Shown in pieces: positions 12,413 through 24,500 of a stretch of 64,000 nucleotides of DNA. Both the position numbers and the translations under genes were made by a program. The notes below the pieces were generated by a model. The model did not search any database and was not told where the DNA came from. It was given only the letters and a program-made list of their open reading frames with translations. Position 1 is the stretch's first letter. Each line of letters opens with the position of its first letter. Source of the stretch: Macropodus opercularis (lineage: Eukaryota > Chordata > Actinopteri > Anabantiformes > Osphronemidae); NCBI GenBank assembly GCA_030770545.1, contig CM061102.1, positions 6,065,501-6,129,500 on the forward strand, read 5' to 3'.

Positions 12413-13010
12413 TGTCCCTGAGCTGCGTCCCACCAAAATAAATCTGTATTTTCAGGAATAAATCAGTGTCTTGAAGGTTGCTCTTAATAGTCCTGAAACA
12501 CAAATAGACAGTTTCACAGAAATCATGCGAGCGCACATAATATGCTTCGCTGGTTAGACTGTCTAATTTATTCTGTCACTAACAGGACGTTTCTTTCCTT
12601 CGTAAGCCATATAAAATCTGATGACCTGAAACACCCATTAACAATTACAATCCACATAAACGTACTTTGTCTGGCTTTAAAGTTTATGAAGAACTGAGTT
12701 TCCAGCTCAATTGTAGCTGGATCCAAATCTATCGTGTCTATTATTTGTAGGTGTAACAATTTAACAAGTCACAACGCAAACATCATAAATAAAAGGAGTG
12801 GATTAAAAGTATTTGATTTTTAAAATGTAGTTGGAAGTTTAATTTTTCTGTCCCATTACAATTTTTCTACGTGCAGTATTATTACTTTTATATATATATA
12901 AAATAAAGCTTTGGATGAAAGCTGTGTTACTCACCTGTGAAGCTGTCAGTGATGACTTTCCTCTTTTCTCCAAAGACTGGAGGATATATATCAGGTGCCT
13001 GCTTTTATGG
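12413..13010 (-). promoter_or_regulatory. Promoter and 5' noncoding exons of the mucin-like gene
   Basis: Reading the - strand, CCATAAAAGC (13010-13001) is a TATA-like box, placing transcription start near 12975. A noncoding exon then runs to a strong donor (CAG|GTGAGT, exon end 12935). The next exon begins at 12492 after the acceptor TTTGTGTTTCAG and carries about 80 noncoding bases before the ATG at 12412. Intact splice sites and TATA box argue that the mucin-like gene is real and expressed. Confidence 0.6.
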
Positions 13011-15270
13011 GCCTTTTATCACCTCATCATCTCTAAACCCTCCCATGCATCCACCCAGTCAATGCATGTATTGATTAAATATTAATACTTAACACAAGAA
13101 AATGTTTATGGTTGTGCCTCTAAGGCCACTGGTCACACAGTAGGACTAGTTTCTTCTGATCCACTTTTACAAACAAAAAACAAAACTCACTTACTGAGTG
13201 AAGCACCAGCAGCTGGAAGAACAACAAGTGATCCAAAAGGCAACACGGCCAGAAATAACTGGTTACTATGTGAGTGGCCCTTAGTTTGTTCTGCTCGGTG
13301 GGCTGGAAACACACCGTCACCATAGCACAGCAGCGGGTCATTTACGTGGAGACAGTATGGGAGCGAAATCAGCACAGTGAACTGGGTTTGACAAAAAATT
13401 ACAAGAGTGGGGTCCATGGCACTATTACGACCAGTGTAGCTGAACAGAGAGACTGTTACCGCTGGACACCCGTCTCCATTTATCATTCTGTCAGCTTCAG
13501 CGTAAGGGCTGCTCACTTTTTAATGCCACATTTCATTTGATTTCGAAGAAGATAAGTATAAGTCTGTACATGTTTATAGGCTATTTCATGGTATTAGTGA
13601 CGATGGAAATTAAGTTTGTGTTTTTTCTTATTGAGAAAACAATCAAGCATAAAGTGAGCTACATCAGTGTATGTTATAACATGTTTGAGATGAACACATT
13701 AAACACAGTCATGTCCTGGTTGTCCAGAATATTATAGTACTTAAGCTGGTTTGTAGTGAGATAAGAGATATATGCCATACTGTCAAGAGTACATAGATGA
13801 TAAGTAGTTACTGTTTATGTACTTCTTGTTGCTACACAATAAATAAGCCCAGTTCATTTCAGGTTTATGTTCAGGAAATGTGCCTTAAGGAAACATTTAC
13901 ATTGTACCTGTCTTCATCAGCTGGACACCTGTGAGTTGGGGAACACTCAGCTGGGTCACTTATTCAAGGCTGAACAGTAGTTCTATGTTAATATCGATGT
14001 TCTTGTACCAGCAACTTATGTCGCCATCATCCCCATCGACGTTTGGTGAATTAAGGTCATGTCTCTGCCACATTTATTGAAGAAACGAAACTCAAGCAAT
14101 AAGGAAACTCAAGGCATATTGAGGTGCTAAATTCCACTGCAGAGCGAATATTGACACAAGTTAATTGTATCTTATCAGAAGTGTTTGACGTGAGTCATGG
14201 AGAAAACAGTATCAAACTGGGCACTAGAAATATGTTAAACTCTAGACTTGACTCCCAAACTAAATGTTGCATTCAACTACTAGTTGGTTTCTGCAGCTCC
14301 AGGCTAAATATAACTATTTTACAAGCCACTGTTTGTTCTGGACTCAACAGATCTGAGAGGTTATGATACACATTCAGTTACCTGGTTAGTCATCTGTTTT
14401 AAAGGAAATGCTGTGATTATACTGTTTATTCTGGCTATGACTCATAACTTGTGTTGAGTCGTTCACCTCTTCATCTGCTATTTTTTGGTGCTGTTTATGG
14501 TTCTAATCTGTCAGATATTAACATGTAGACACAATGTTCTGCCAGGTAATACTGTATAGTGACAAATTAAGACAGTGATGTCAGCAGTGTTAAATTTGAT
14601 GTCAGGCCATCAAGCTCAACTTTAAGACTTAACGATATAATATGATTCTTAATGATAATTGTATCTTCATCATTTTTTAAATATTATTTTATTATACACG
14701 CCATTTACATCGGTAAGCCAGGACTGAATGGGACAAAAATACTGAGCATAACACCTAGTTATTAATATTTTGTGTGAATTAATTGCTTGTCAGAGAAAGA
14801 CCGTAAAAAACAAACACAAGGCTGCTCAAACCTACTACAACATTCTGCCAGTCTGGGGGCCTACGGACAGTAGCAGGGTCTGTGTATGAACCCTTTGTCT
14901 TCAAATCCATCCTTGATAAACCAATGAATGACATTTTTATTGTGTGAATGCAACAAAAGCAAAGGAATTTCTGCTAAGGCTGTTAGATCAGGTAGAGTAT
15001 AAACTATCATAAGATGGAAGCTAAATGGAAGTTAAAATCTACATGAACACACCAAATGTGAATAATTATAGTTGTTTTCTCCTCTGTTGCTGTAAAATTA
15101 TTTATTAATGTTTACTGATTTATAAATTTACTTTTTAAAGTAAGTAAACCGGAACATAAAACACGCGTTCCTTATCAAGTTGAATATGCTGACGTAAACA
15201 AGTAGAGTGTTATAGCCTTCAAATTAAAAGCACGCGATTTATTGTGTCACCCTGCAGTAAACCGTCACAC
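13011..15270. other. Intergenic stretch, AT-rich, no gene seen
   Basis: This lies between two divergent promoters (mucin-like on -, TLC-domain gene on +). The ORFs found on both strands are short and show no family motif, splice structure or codon pattern. No repeat family was recognised. Confidence 0.6.
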
Positions 15271-15548
15271 CGGAAGTGCTACCTTTGCCGGGTCACAACT
15301 CTTATTCTTGTGGACATCAAAGGAAGTCCTACTCGCGTGCCTGCCGTTGACTCGACAGTGTTGCTGCTGCTGAGACATAGCGCGTGAGTGTGTGTGGATG
15401 CGTGTTGTGGATGGTGGACTGTTCCCGGTGAAAAACACCGAACCGCGGCCGCTTGAAAATGCCCGACCGTCGCCTGTAAGCGGATCAGAGTCGCGGACGG
15501 CAGAGTTTCAGGTGTCCAGGCTGCCTTTGAAGGGACTGAAGCGGCAGG
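15270..15548 (+). promoter_or_regulatory. tlcd3a: CpG-rich promoter of the TLC-domain gene
   Basis: Sequence becomes CpG-rich from about 15270 to 15740. An ETS-type site (ACCGGAAGTGC, around 15269-15279) lies about 270 bases before the ATG. No TATA box is seen, so this looks like a broadly expressed CpG-island promoter. Confidence 0.5.
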
Positions 15549-18500
15549 ATGTGGCAAGTTTTAGCGTGTGGCGCCGTAGTTTTCCCGGGTCTGTTCTTCG
15601 CCTTCAGCAGACTGCTGCCCTGTGTGTTCAGACACTGGAGCGATGCCGACGTGGTGCTGGTCAGCGAGAGGTAAACCACCCGAACCGAGCCCTTTGCGTA
15701 ACACGAACACGTCGACGTATCCCATCACGCTGCGTTTATTCCTGCGCTTTAACCCCGATCGTCTGGAAGCTAGTAGGATAACTGCTGCTTCAGTTACCGC
15801 TAGCTTGTTGATGTCGTTCATTTTAATTCAACTTGCAGTCGCTGCTACTTGCTCAATTGTTTAGTTCGTGCGTTTTCTGTCATTTAAATAGTTATTGGCT
15901 TAATTTAAATTCTACTCTTGCAGGGTTTGGACATATCGTAGCAAAGCAAAACGATGAATCCTTGTAGGGACGTGTCTTGTGTCGGGATCTTCATGCGGTG
16001 TGCTTTACTTTGGGCATTTGGTTGCTATTTGAAACATCGACGAGCACTTACATGCAGGGTTTTTACCGTGAGACTTAATCTGACCTCATTGGAAACCTGT
16101 CATCCACCAGGGGTCTCCCATCTGGCCCTGAGCCATATGTTCTTAGATATCTGGGAAGTCAATCGTTACATCTTGCAGCCTTTCTGTAACTTGGTAGGTC
16201 ACGGGTGTTGAGTTGTAGCTAGTATAACGTAAAGCGTGTCTAGGTGTGTGAGTGGGTCATTGTGACAGCTCAGCCCAGTGCTCATTTGTAGGCTGTCGCT
16301 CTTGCTAATCCTCAATTTCAACTGCTGTGTTAGCTCTGCACTGTAAAAACCCTGCTTCTGAGTAACGCTTCAACTAATTTCCTATTAATCCCAGAATGGA
16401 AGTTGTTGTTCCTAGGAGCGAGGCTGCCTCAGGGGCTGTCACGCTGCTCGTACTCCTCATCTAAACCAGCCTCCAGTGTCCACCGCTCTACCACACACAC
16501 TCCTTGGGTGCTTGGGTAATAAAGGGCCAGTAAAATCAACTTAACATTATAGTTTCAGCTGGTTCATCATTATCACAGTTAACAGTTTCTTTTCTTGTTT
16601 TTTTTTCGTTGTGCATTGGCCATTATCCTAAACATTCTCTGTCTTAATCTTCATGTGTTTGCATTGAAAAGGGAGCCATAGGTGGCAAATGAAAGCAGTG
16701 AGTGTAATGAGCTGGATCGACAGGTAAACTGGAACCGTTGCACCTAACCTTCAGTAACAAGTAGTTACCTCCAATATAAAATGCACTAAAAGGCTCTTGA
16801 ACAGCGTAATGTGCTGTACAAGAATGACCATACTTCAGTAGACATCACAATAAAACATCCCCAGTTCACTCTTTGCTCAAACGTCAGAGACACGGCTACT
16901 CTAATCCATTTATGTTTCATATAGCAGTGGTGCGTCTAATGGACTTACAAATGCATTTCTGTAAGTGCTGCCTCTACTTCAGTTAACTCACACAGTGGGC
17001 TATAAATGACCATGAGCCAAACACCTTAAGGTGACAGATCAATTTTACTTCAAGAACACAGTAAATCTGCCGTTAACTCATCCAAATGCACATGATGTTC
17101 GCCTCAGATAGAAAAGGCAGAGAACACGTAATTGCTATACATGGCAACATACTGACTTAAAATTAGCTTCCTACTTACCTGTCTCAAGGGTTTATAAATA
17201 CAAACTAATGCTAGTACTGTCCACCATCAAATATGTTTTCTGTATTTACTGTAGTAGTATTGTCCTGGTGTAATATTATGGTCCTACACAGCATAAGAAA
17301 CTAAACACATTTGAATCTATTATTTCTAATCTACACAGGCCTCTCCCACTCATACGATCTGCTGCTTAGCAGTTGTTCCATGCTAATGCTAATTAGTTCT
17401 ATTATTTGCTAAATTATTTTTTTTTTTAGTATTTTTAAGCAGAAGCAGACAAATCTGATCTGGACTTGGCTGGTTTCTTTAAAACCAACTTAAAAACAGA
17501 TTAATTCTTAGATCTAGATTTGCAGTGAAATGCACTTTACCCCATTTTTTTTCTTTTTGCCTCTGTCACTTTTTCTTTCACTCTGCTGAAGTGCAGTTAC
17601 AAACTACTTGGCCCATTTACTGCAGGAGCAAAAAACACCCCTCCTGACTGTCATACATTGTGTGTGTGTGTGTGTGTGTGTGAAAGAACAGGAGAGAATA
17701 AGTGGCCCATGTTTAGCAGAACAGTCAGTAGGAAGACTTGGTTGTAGTGCAAGGAAATCTGAGGTTGTTCACTGGCCTGACACAGCAGGAAAGAAAAGAC
17801 AACACTGCTGAGCAAGGCAGTGAGGCATTCCTTCCTTTTTCCCTTCTGCACACTTCTCACCCCATCAACCTCAGCCCTTCTACAGCAGAGAGAGAGAGAG
17901 GAGGGTTTATTGGCGGGTACACAATGAATGGGCTGTGTAAAAATCTGGGTCTTGTGACAAAGTATGTGACCATACAGCCATACAAGGCAGAGAGGAATGG
18001 AGGTATAGTGTGAGTGTGTGTCTGGAAGAAGTAGAGTTTGAAGAGAGCAAGAGAGACCATTTATCCATTTCCCTGTCAGGCCAGTGGTTTTCCAGTTTCT
18101 GGTCATGTTGGCTGATGCCAGTGTCATGGGTGCATTTCCATGGAAATTGTTGTGAGGGGACATCAGGTTGAAGCAGAAAAATCCACAAGTACACCTTTTG
18201 TTACCCGCTCTTTGAATTAGTAACACCTAACTTGCTAGAAAGAGTAAGAATCCAGTCTTTATTGGCCTTTAAGGCTAATCTTTAAAGCAGAACTGAAAGC
18301 CTTTGCAGTTCTTCATAGCTGAAACGTCACCCAGCATCTGAGTTTGCTTAGCTTCAAGTCATATTCACGGGAAACAGATCTGTGCTAAGGTGGGATATGT
18401 TCAGGCGACCTGCATGAAGGAAGCCTAACCACTTGCCACGTTGTGAGGGTAAACGCAGGCAAACTTCAAACTGTAAACCTTGAAAAGTTGGTACAGAATT

Positions 18501-21500
18501 AAAATGATGCATATTTGTGAGAATATGTATATTTAGAGTATATTTAATTGACCTTATATGACATTGGTTGAGCAGGTAGGAATGTTTGTGGAGTGCCAAA
18601 AATAGAAGGTTTAATTTTAGGGACCATAAATCACCATTAAACATTCCTCTGTCTTCTGCATGTTCACTAGCGGTACTGAACGTGTCTCATTCTTAATCCC
18701 AAACAGGATGTACACAGCACAAAAAACTTGATAAACTGGGAGCTATTTTTATTTCTAGCCCACATGGACCTCTCGTCTATAAGGAGAGCTGAGTAATTGC
18801 CCTACTAGATGCAATTTAAGAAGATAACCTGTGTTTGTCTCTGTTGGTTGTTGTAGGTGTTGCTCTAAACGGGATCCACAGGGTGCTGAAAAATTATAAA
18901 CAGTTTTTAATCATACTGCACACACAGTGCAGGCTGTCTATTGTGGTTGCAGCTAGTGCTGAGGAATAAATTGCGTGTTTTCTGATTTCAAAGCAGCTTA
19001 GTGCTGCCAAGTTGGAGGACAGCCAGTGAGAGAGCTTGTCCAAGCATAAGCGTCCATTCATAGTTTGAACAAATCGGTGATATAACCCAACGTCCTGTTT
19101 GTAATAGACAGAGAACACTGAAGTTGCAGGAAAGGTGCCTGTGAATGTCATGAATGCCTTATGTGACCTCACACAGTGACACTTCTAATAGGTAGGTTCT
19201 CCTGTGTCACTCGTCTGTTTATAGACGAGGAAAGCCAGGCCAAAAAATTCTAATCCCATGATGGTACACCGATCATAGACGTGATAGCCTGAGTAGCTCA
19301 CCTGAAGGGACTTTTTGTAAACCTGACCTTGATTCATCAGGTTGTGTCTATTCATCTAATACCACTAAATGGCAAATGGCTTTAATTAGTCATATCTTAG
19401 CATGTTGGTCCTCATTCATTTTTGTGTCCAAACGAACAAATGTACTGTGGGTTGTCGATTTAAACTAAACATGAAATGTAGCTAAGTCAGTTGAAGGGTT
19501 TAAAATGGGTTTTACTGTACACTTTCCGAGGAAGATTAAATAATTGTCGAGAATGTATTGACCCAACCTTTCATGTCTTTCTGTTTTTCAGACTTGTCTC
19601 CTCCATCCATGCCGTCATGGCAACAACGGCAGGAGTCATTGTTGTGTCTTCATGTTGGGGTGATGTCATTAATGACAGGTGAGACTTGTACATGTACACA
19701 TCTTGCCTACACAGTTGTTATATTTTCTTACTGCTGCAATCACCAGGGTCATGCCTTAAGGTTGAAATAAGCTGTAAGAAACACATGTTCTAACATTATA
19801 GAAATACATACAATTGAATTATAGAATACAAGCTGGGATATTGATGTTTGTTCTGCTGTTTTCCACAAAATACAGACTTTTCTCCGTCTCTTCAAGAACA
19901 GTCCAGCTCCTTCTATTTAACCTGCAGCTTTTATCCAGACCCTGCTGCCTCCTTATTAGCCACTTGGCAACAAGTTCATGTTAGCATAGCATTAGCTTCC
20001 CTGTGCAGTTTAGGAAAGTGTGACGTAAAACTCATGCCGGCCTATTAAACCCTGCTGATTCGGTGGCCAGACCTGGGCAGGCTGAGTTTCAGGCTGCTAA
20101 TCTCTGCCTCCCCACCCCTTCACCTACAGAGCTTAATTCCTCCACAACACTGCTCGGTTCTGCTGCCCTGTGACGTGCACCAGGCCTGGAGCTTATGAGA
20201 CACATGCTCCAGAATCGCCCCATGAATATTCTAGTATTTTATCACAATCTGTCAATTCATTTAGCTTTTATGGCCTCGCTTGTCTTAACCTTTCTGCACT
20301 GGAAAAATACTGAGGAAACAGTTCTGCTCATGTCTGCAATGAAGTTTTCTATTCCAACAAATACTATATAGATACAAAATTATCTGTGATAAACTAATAT
20401 TGACTTTTGCATTGGCTTGTTTAATTTAGCAGTTGTCCCTAGTGTGAACTTAGCAGTTGGATTTATCTTCACATAAAATAATCTGATTAATCTATTGTGT
20501 TATTTACAACATGTCTGATGAGCAGACAACTCAGGTTTCTTGCCGTATTGGCTTTGCTCAGTGACGTCATTGTGAACCCAGTTCTCAGACGTTAAACTAG
20601 TGTGTGCACGGTGGCAGTGTGACCAAGAGAAACCGTTATCCTTACTAAGTTTATGTTTACCCACAAATCATGTATCCTTGTCTTTTCAGTTAATACAGAC
20701 AGCAGGTTTATCCACTAAAAGAGTGACTCGTGTAGCCTTCATTCCTCGCTGAGCTGTTTGTTGTGTCTTTCTGTCCTTAATCTCTATCCATTGACATAAA
20801 GACCTAAAGAGCCCAGTGATAGGCTGGAGTTGAGTAGCTCAGCCTTGTGCTGCAGCTTTGCTAGATCCTGTCCACATAATTAACCATTGTGGTAATTGTT
20901 GCTCATTAGTGCTATTCTGTCCCGTTTATTATACTGTACTTACATAAGCTTGTCCTTTGGTTTACTGTCTACCACTTGGCCTGCTAAAGGAAAAAATATC
21001 ATAAATAATGTTACTTAGTAGACCAGTGAGTTTTTTTCTCACTGGTCTACTAAGGGAGCAGTCAACTGGATTGAGCAGGCACAAATCGTGTGGGAATACA
21101 AAGGTGAAAAACTGACAATTCATGAAATAGATAAATGTCTTGATGTAGAGCATTAACATGTCTTCTGTCCTCTTCTATCTTCTTCAGACACTGGCTGGCC
21201 ACATACTTTGTTATCTGGTACGGCGTCCCCTACATGACATACGACATCTTTGCCATGTATCTTAGTCACTACTACCATTTCCACGTCAAAGGCCACGAGG
21301 ATTACAAGCAGCATTCATTGAGCACCATAAACTCCTTCGTCCGCAGAGAATTCCTGCTGGTGCTGCATCACATTGCCCTACTCACCATCCTTCTGCCTAT
21401 CACGCTGGTAAGGAGGGGAGGGAGGATGATGAGAAACGTGAGGGAGAGAAGTCAAGACTGATGAGAAGTTGTTCTCAGAAGTCGATAGACCATTAATTAA

Positions 21501-24500
21501 GGTGAAAACTGAGTGTAATGCATCGTTTGCTGTTAGTGATGGATCATTTGCTGCTGATGGGAATCACTTTCATGCAGTGCAGAAGATAATGGAGAAATAC
21601 AGAACCAACTTGCTCAAGCAGCTAAAATGTTTGTTTGAAAATTTTGTTTTATATGACAAAAATAAACAAGGAAGCAAGACACGATTCCTTCAGGTAGTAG
21701 TAAAATGACTCCACGGTACAGGTTGAAATCTCGCGCTTTTTCTACAATAGCTCTTAGCCTAAATTGGCACTTCCCCTTCCAATTAAACAACTGATGGATG
21801 GAATGGGTGTCAAATAAGCAAATCACTTTGCTTCAAATAAAATGTTTGTTGTGTTGTGTAAATTTTTATTTCTTTTTACTAATAGTTGTGCAACTTTGTG
21901 TTCATTTTGTATCTGGTGCTCTGTGAATTCATAGAAGGAAAGATGTTCCTGTTTCATTGCAACTCACAGCCAATGTCAGCAGCTGTTTCACCTGACCCTC
22001 CAGTCTGTTTTTGGAGAATGCTTTTTGAGCCATAACAACCTTGGTTATGTCAGAGGTAGAATACACCAATTAGTCATTATACAAGTTTGGATTAAATGCT
22101 TGTACTGTTTTATGCAACAGAGTTGACCAGCTCACTGATTCATAGTCACTCGGTCATGTAAGGTTCAGGTTCGAATTTCAGTCTTCAAAGGAACCAATGG
22201 CAGGAAGTGAATGGAAACATTAACAAAGTAGTTATTGATTACTTCCTTTGAGCAAACTGTGAGAAATGCTTGTCAATTGTTTTCTTTTATGTCCTTGAAT
22301 TGTGAAAGCTGGAATATGTGTTATAAAGCAATATACACAGTGACAATAGCCAGAAACAGAGATTGAAAGGTTTTTGCTGCGGTTTGTGAAACATTCAGAA
22401 GAAAAATATAAGAATGCATTAATATGCAGCCAGTTCTTCATGGGAGGAAGCAGGCAACAAAAGAAGGGTGAGGTGCTGTGGAGCAGGTTGGCTGTAAGTG
22501 CATGTATGGCGAGAAAATGGGAAACCTACTGAACTGTGAAACCAGAGTTCATGGTTACACATTTAGCCAACAAATTACATTCTGTAATGCCTTACCCATT
22601 TATTTTAGGTCATGAGAGAAGCTATGTCATAATGTTTTCTGGTCCCATATGGAGGTTTATACGTAACCGTCTGTTTTCCTAGAAAATTATTATTAATATT
22701 TAACCATACAGTGAATCTGGATTATTAAGCACCTCACTCGTTCTATCAAGCAGTAGCATACTGACATCCTGTAGAGCTTTACACAGACATATGACATGGC
22801 CACTCTCTTTGGTAGTAGTATCCCAGGTTAGCAGACCAGGTGCAGTGGTAACCCAGCCCTTTGTTTGAGTGGCAGTCTGGCAATATGAGATCGCATTACC
22901 CTACATTATTCAGCTCCAGCTGCAGTCGTCCTCTCTTTTCTTTAAACTCACCACCCCTCCCTCTGTTTCTCCTCTTGTTCCCTCACTCATCAGCTTTGTG
23001 CCCATCTGGCCTGATGAGGTAATACATGAAGTGTTTTCTGTCAGCGTTATCCAGCAAGCTGGACGGAGACATGCAAGACAAAAGAGCTAAAGCTGTTGGT
23101 CATCGTAGTGCAGATGTAGTAGACTAAACTAAATGTATAGATAAATGTCAGCTGCAATCCACATACGTCTGTTGAGTCATCCTCCCCAGACTCAGTCCTC
23201 ATACCTCAAAGAACACTGCCGTTGTTAATTCTCTTACTTCCAATGGCTTTATTTTTACACTTATTTTAATAGTGCAAGGATTTGTATCGTGTTTTACACC
23301 TGGGAATAATGTAGATGGCAGGTGGAGGAGTGGGGGTAACGTAGCCAAGAAGTTTCTGTTTGGTGTAAAGTTCACCTCTGTGGTCTCAGTCATTCTTGCA
23401 CGGGCAGATGGCAGGGCCATGTCCGAAGCCACTCATGCTTTATTCATAGTCAGCACACAGCAAACCAGGCAACCAGACAGTGCCTGTCTTTTGTCTGGAG
23501 TCTCTTTATCCATCTGACTCACCTATTCCAGGATGGCCTCTGTAACCACACAGCACTGAGCCACTATTTGAAAGCTTCATTCATTACTTATGCACAGGGC
23601 ATCACTCCCTTCTCCGCTCTGACCTGCCTCTCTCTTCTTTTTGCCATCTTGAAGTTGTGGTTGAGTAGGACATCTGCTTTTGTGGTTGTGGTATTAAGAT
23701 TATCTTACCAATATCAGCTAAAGGATTTGTCTTCGGGGTGTTGGCCTTCAATTGAATCCAAGAGAAATGGGCAAGCATAAGGATTGGTGCAAGTTTGACT
23801 GTACTGTAGTTGAAACTGCTGAAGCGGTTTATGCAGAAAGATGTCATACTACACAATGCATCACAGTTTGTTGGTTGTGGGGCTGCATAGCCTATGCTGA
23901 CCCCTGTCCACTGACATGACTGGACCAAGGAGCAATTGAAGAAGGTGCCCTGGTCTGATGAGTTATGGCTTTTTTATGGATGGATGGCCGGCAAGTCGGT
24001 GGAGGCAGTGTGGTGGTTTGGGCAATGCTCTGCTGGGAAACCTTGGGTCCACCAACAGGCATTCACTTGGCTCCAAATTCCCAATATCTCAATGCAATGG
24101 AGGTGACACCTCACAACTTACAGGACTAAAAGAATCTACTGCTTCTGTAACATCTTGGTACCAGATACCACGGCATCCCTTCAGGAGTCTCATGAAGTAC
24201 ATACCTTGATCGGTCAGGACTTACACAATATTAGGCATTTGGTCAGAATGTTATGCTTGCTCTGTGTATGCAGTGTGTACAGTATAAAAAGATTGCTAAG
24301 CACATAGTCTGTGGTTGGCAGGTGGCAGCTGTATGTTTAAATGTTAAACAAGAATGTAGTCTATACACTTTTCCAGGAGTTGTGTTGATCCAAATTCTAC
24401 ATTCCTGGTATACACAACAAAGACGTTTCACACTGAGTGATTCTTCTTTAATGCTCCTGAGCACATAGAATTGTCACAAGGCTGTGTCTGGTTCATTTCA

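Noticed and set aside
17651..18226. Longest uninterrupted ORF on the - strand (191 codons), plus overlapping ORFs on both strands
   Set aside because: Part of it is the translated (TG)n repeat (HTHTHTH), there is no family motif or splice context, and it lies inside a TLCD3-family intron; best explained as chance.
22125..22190. tRNA-like B box (GGTTCGAATTT) with an A-box-like stretch upstream
   Set aside because: No cloverleaf could be folded: the acceptor arms do not pair and the anticodon arm is unclear. At most a decayed tRNA-derived SINE.
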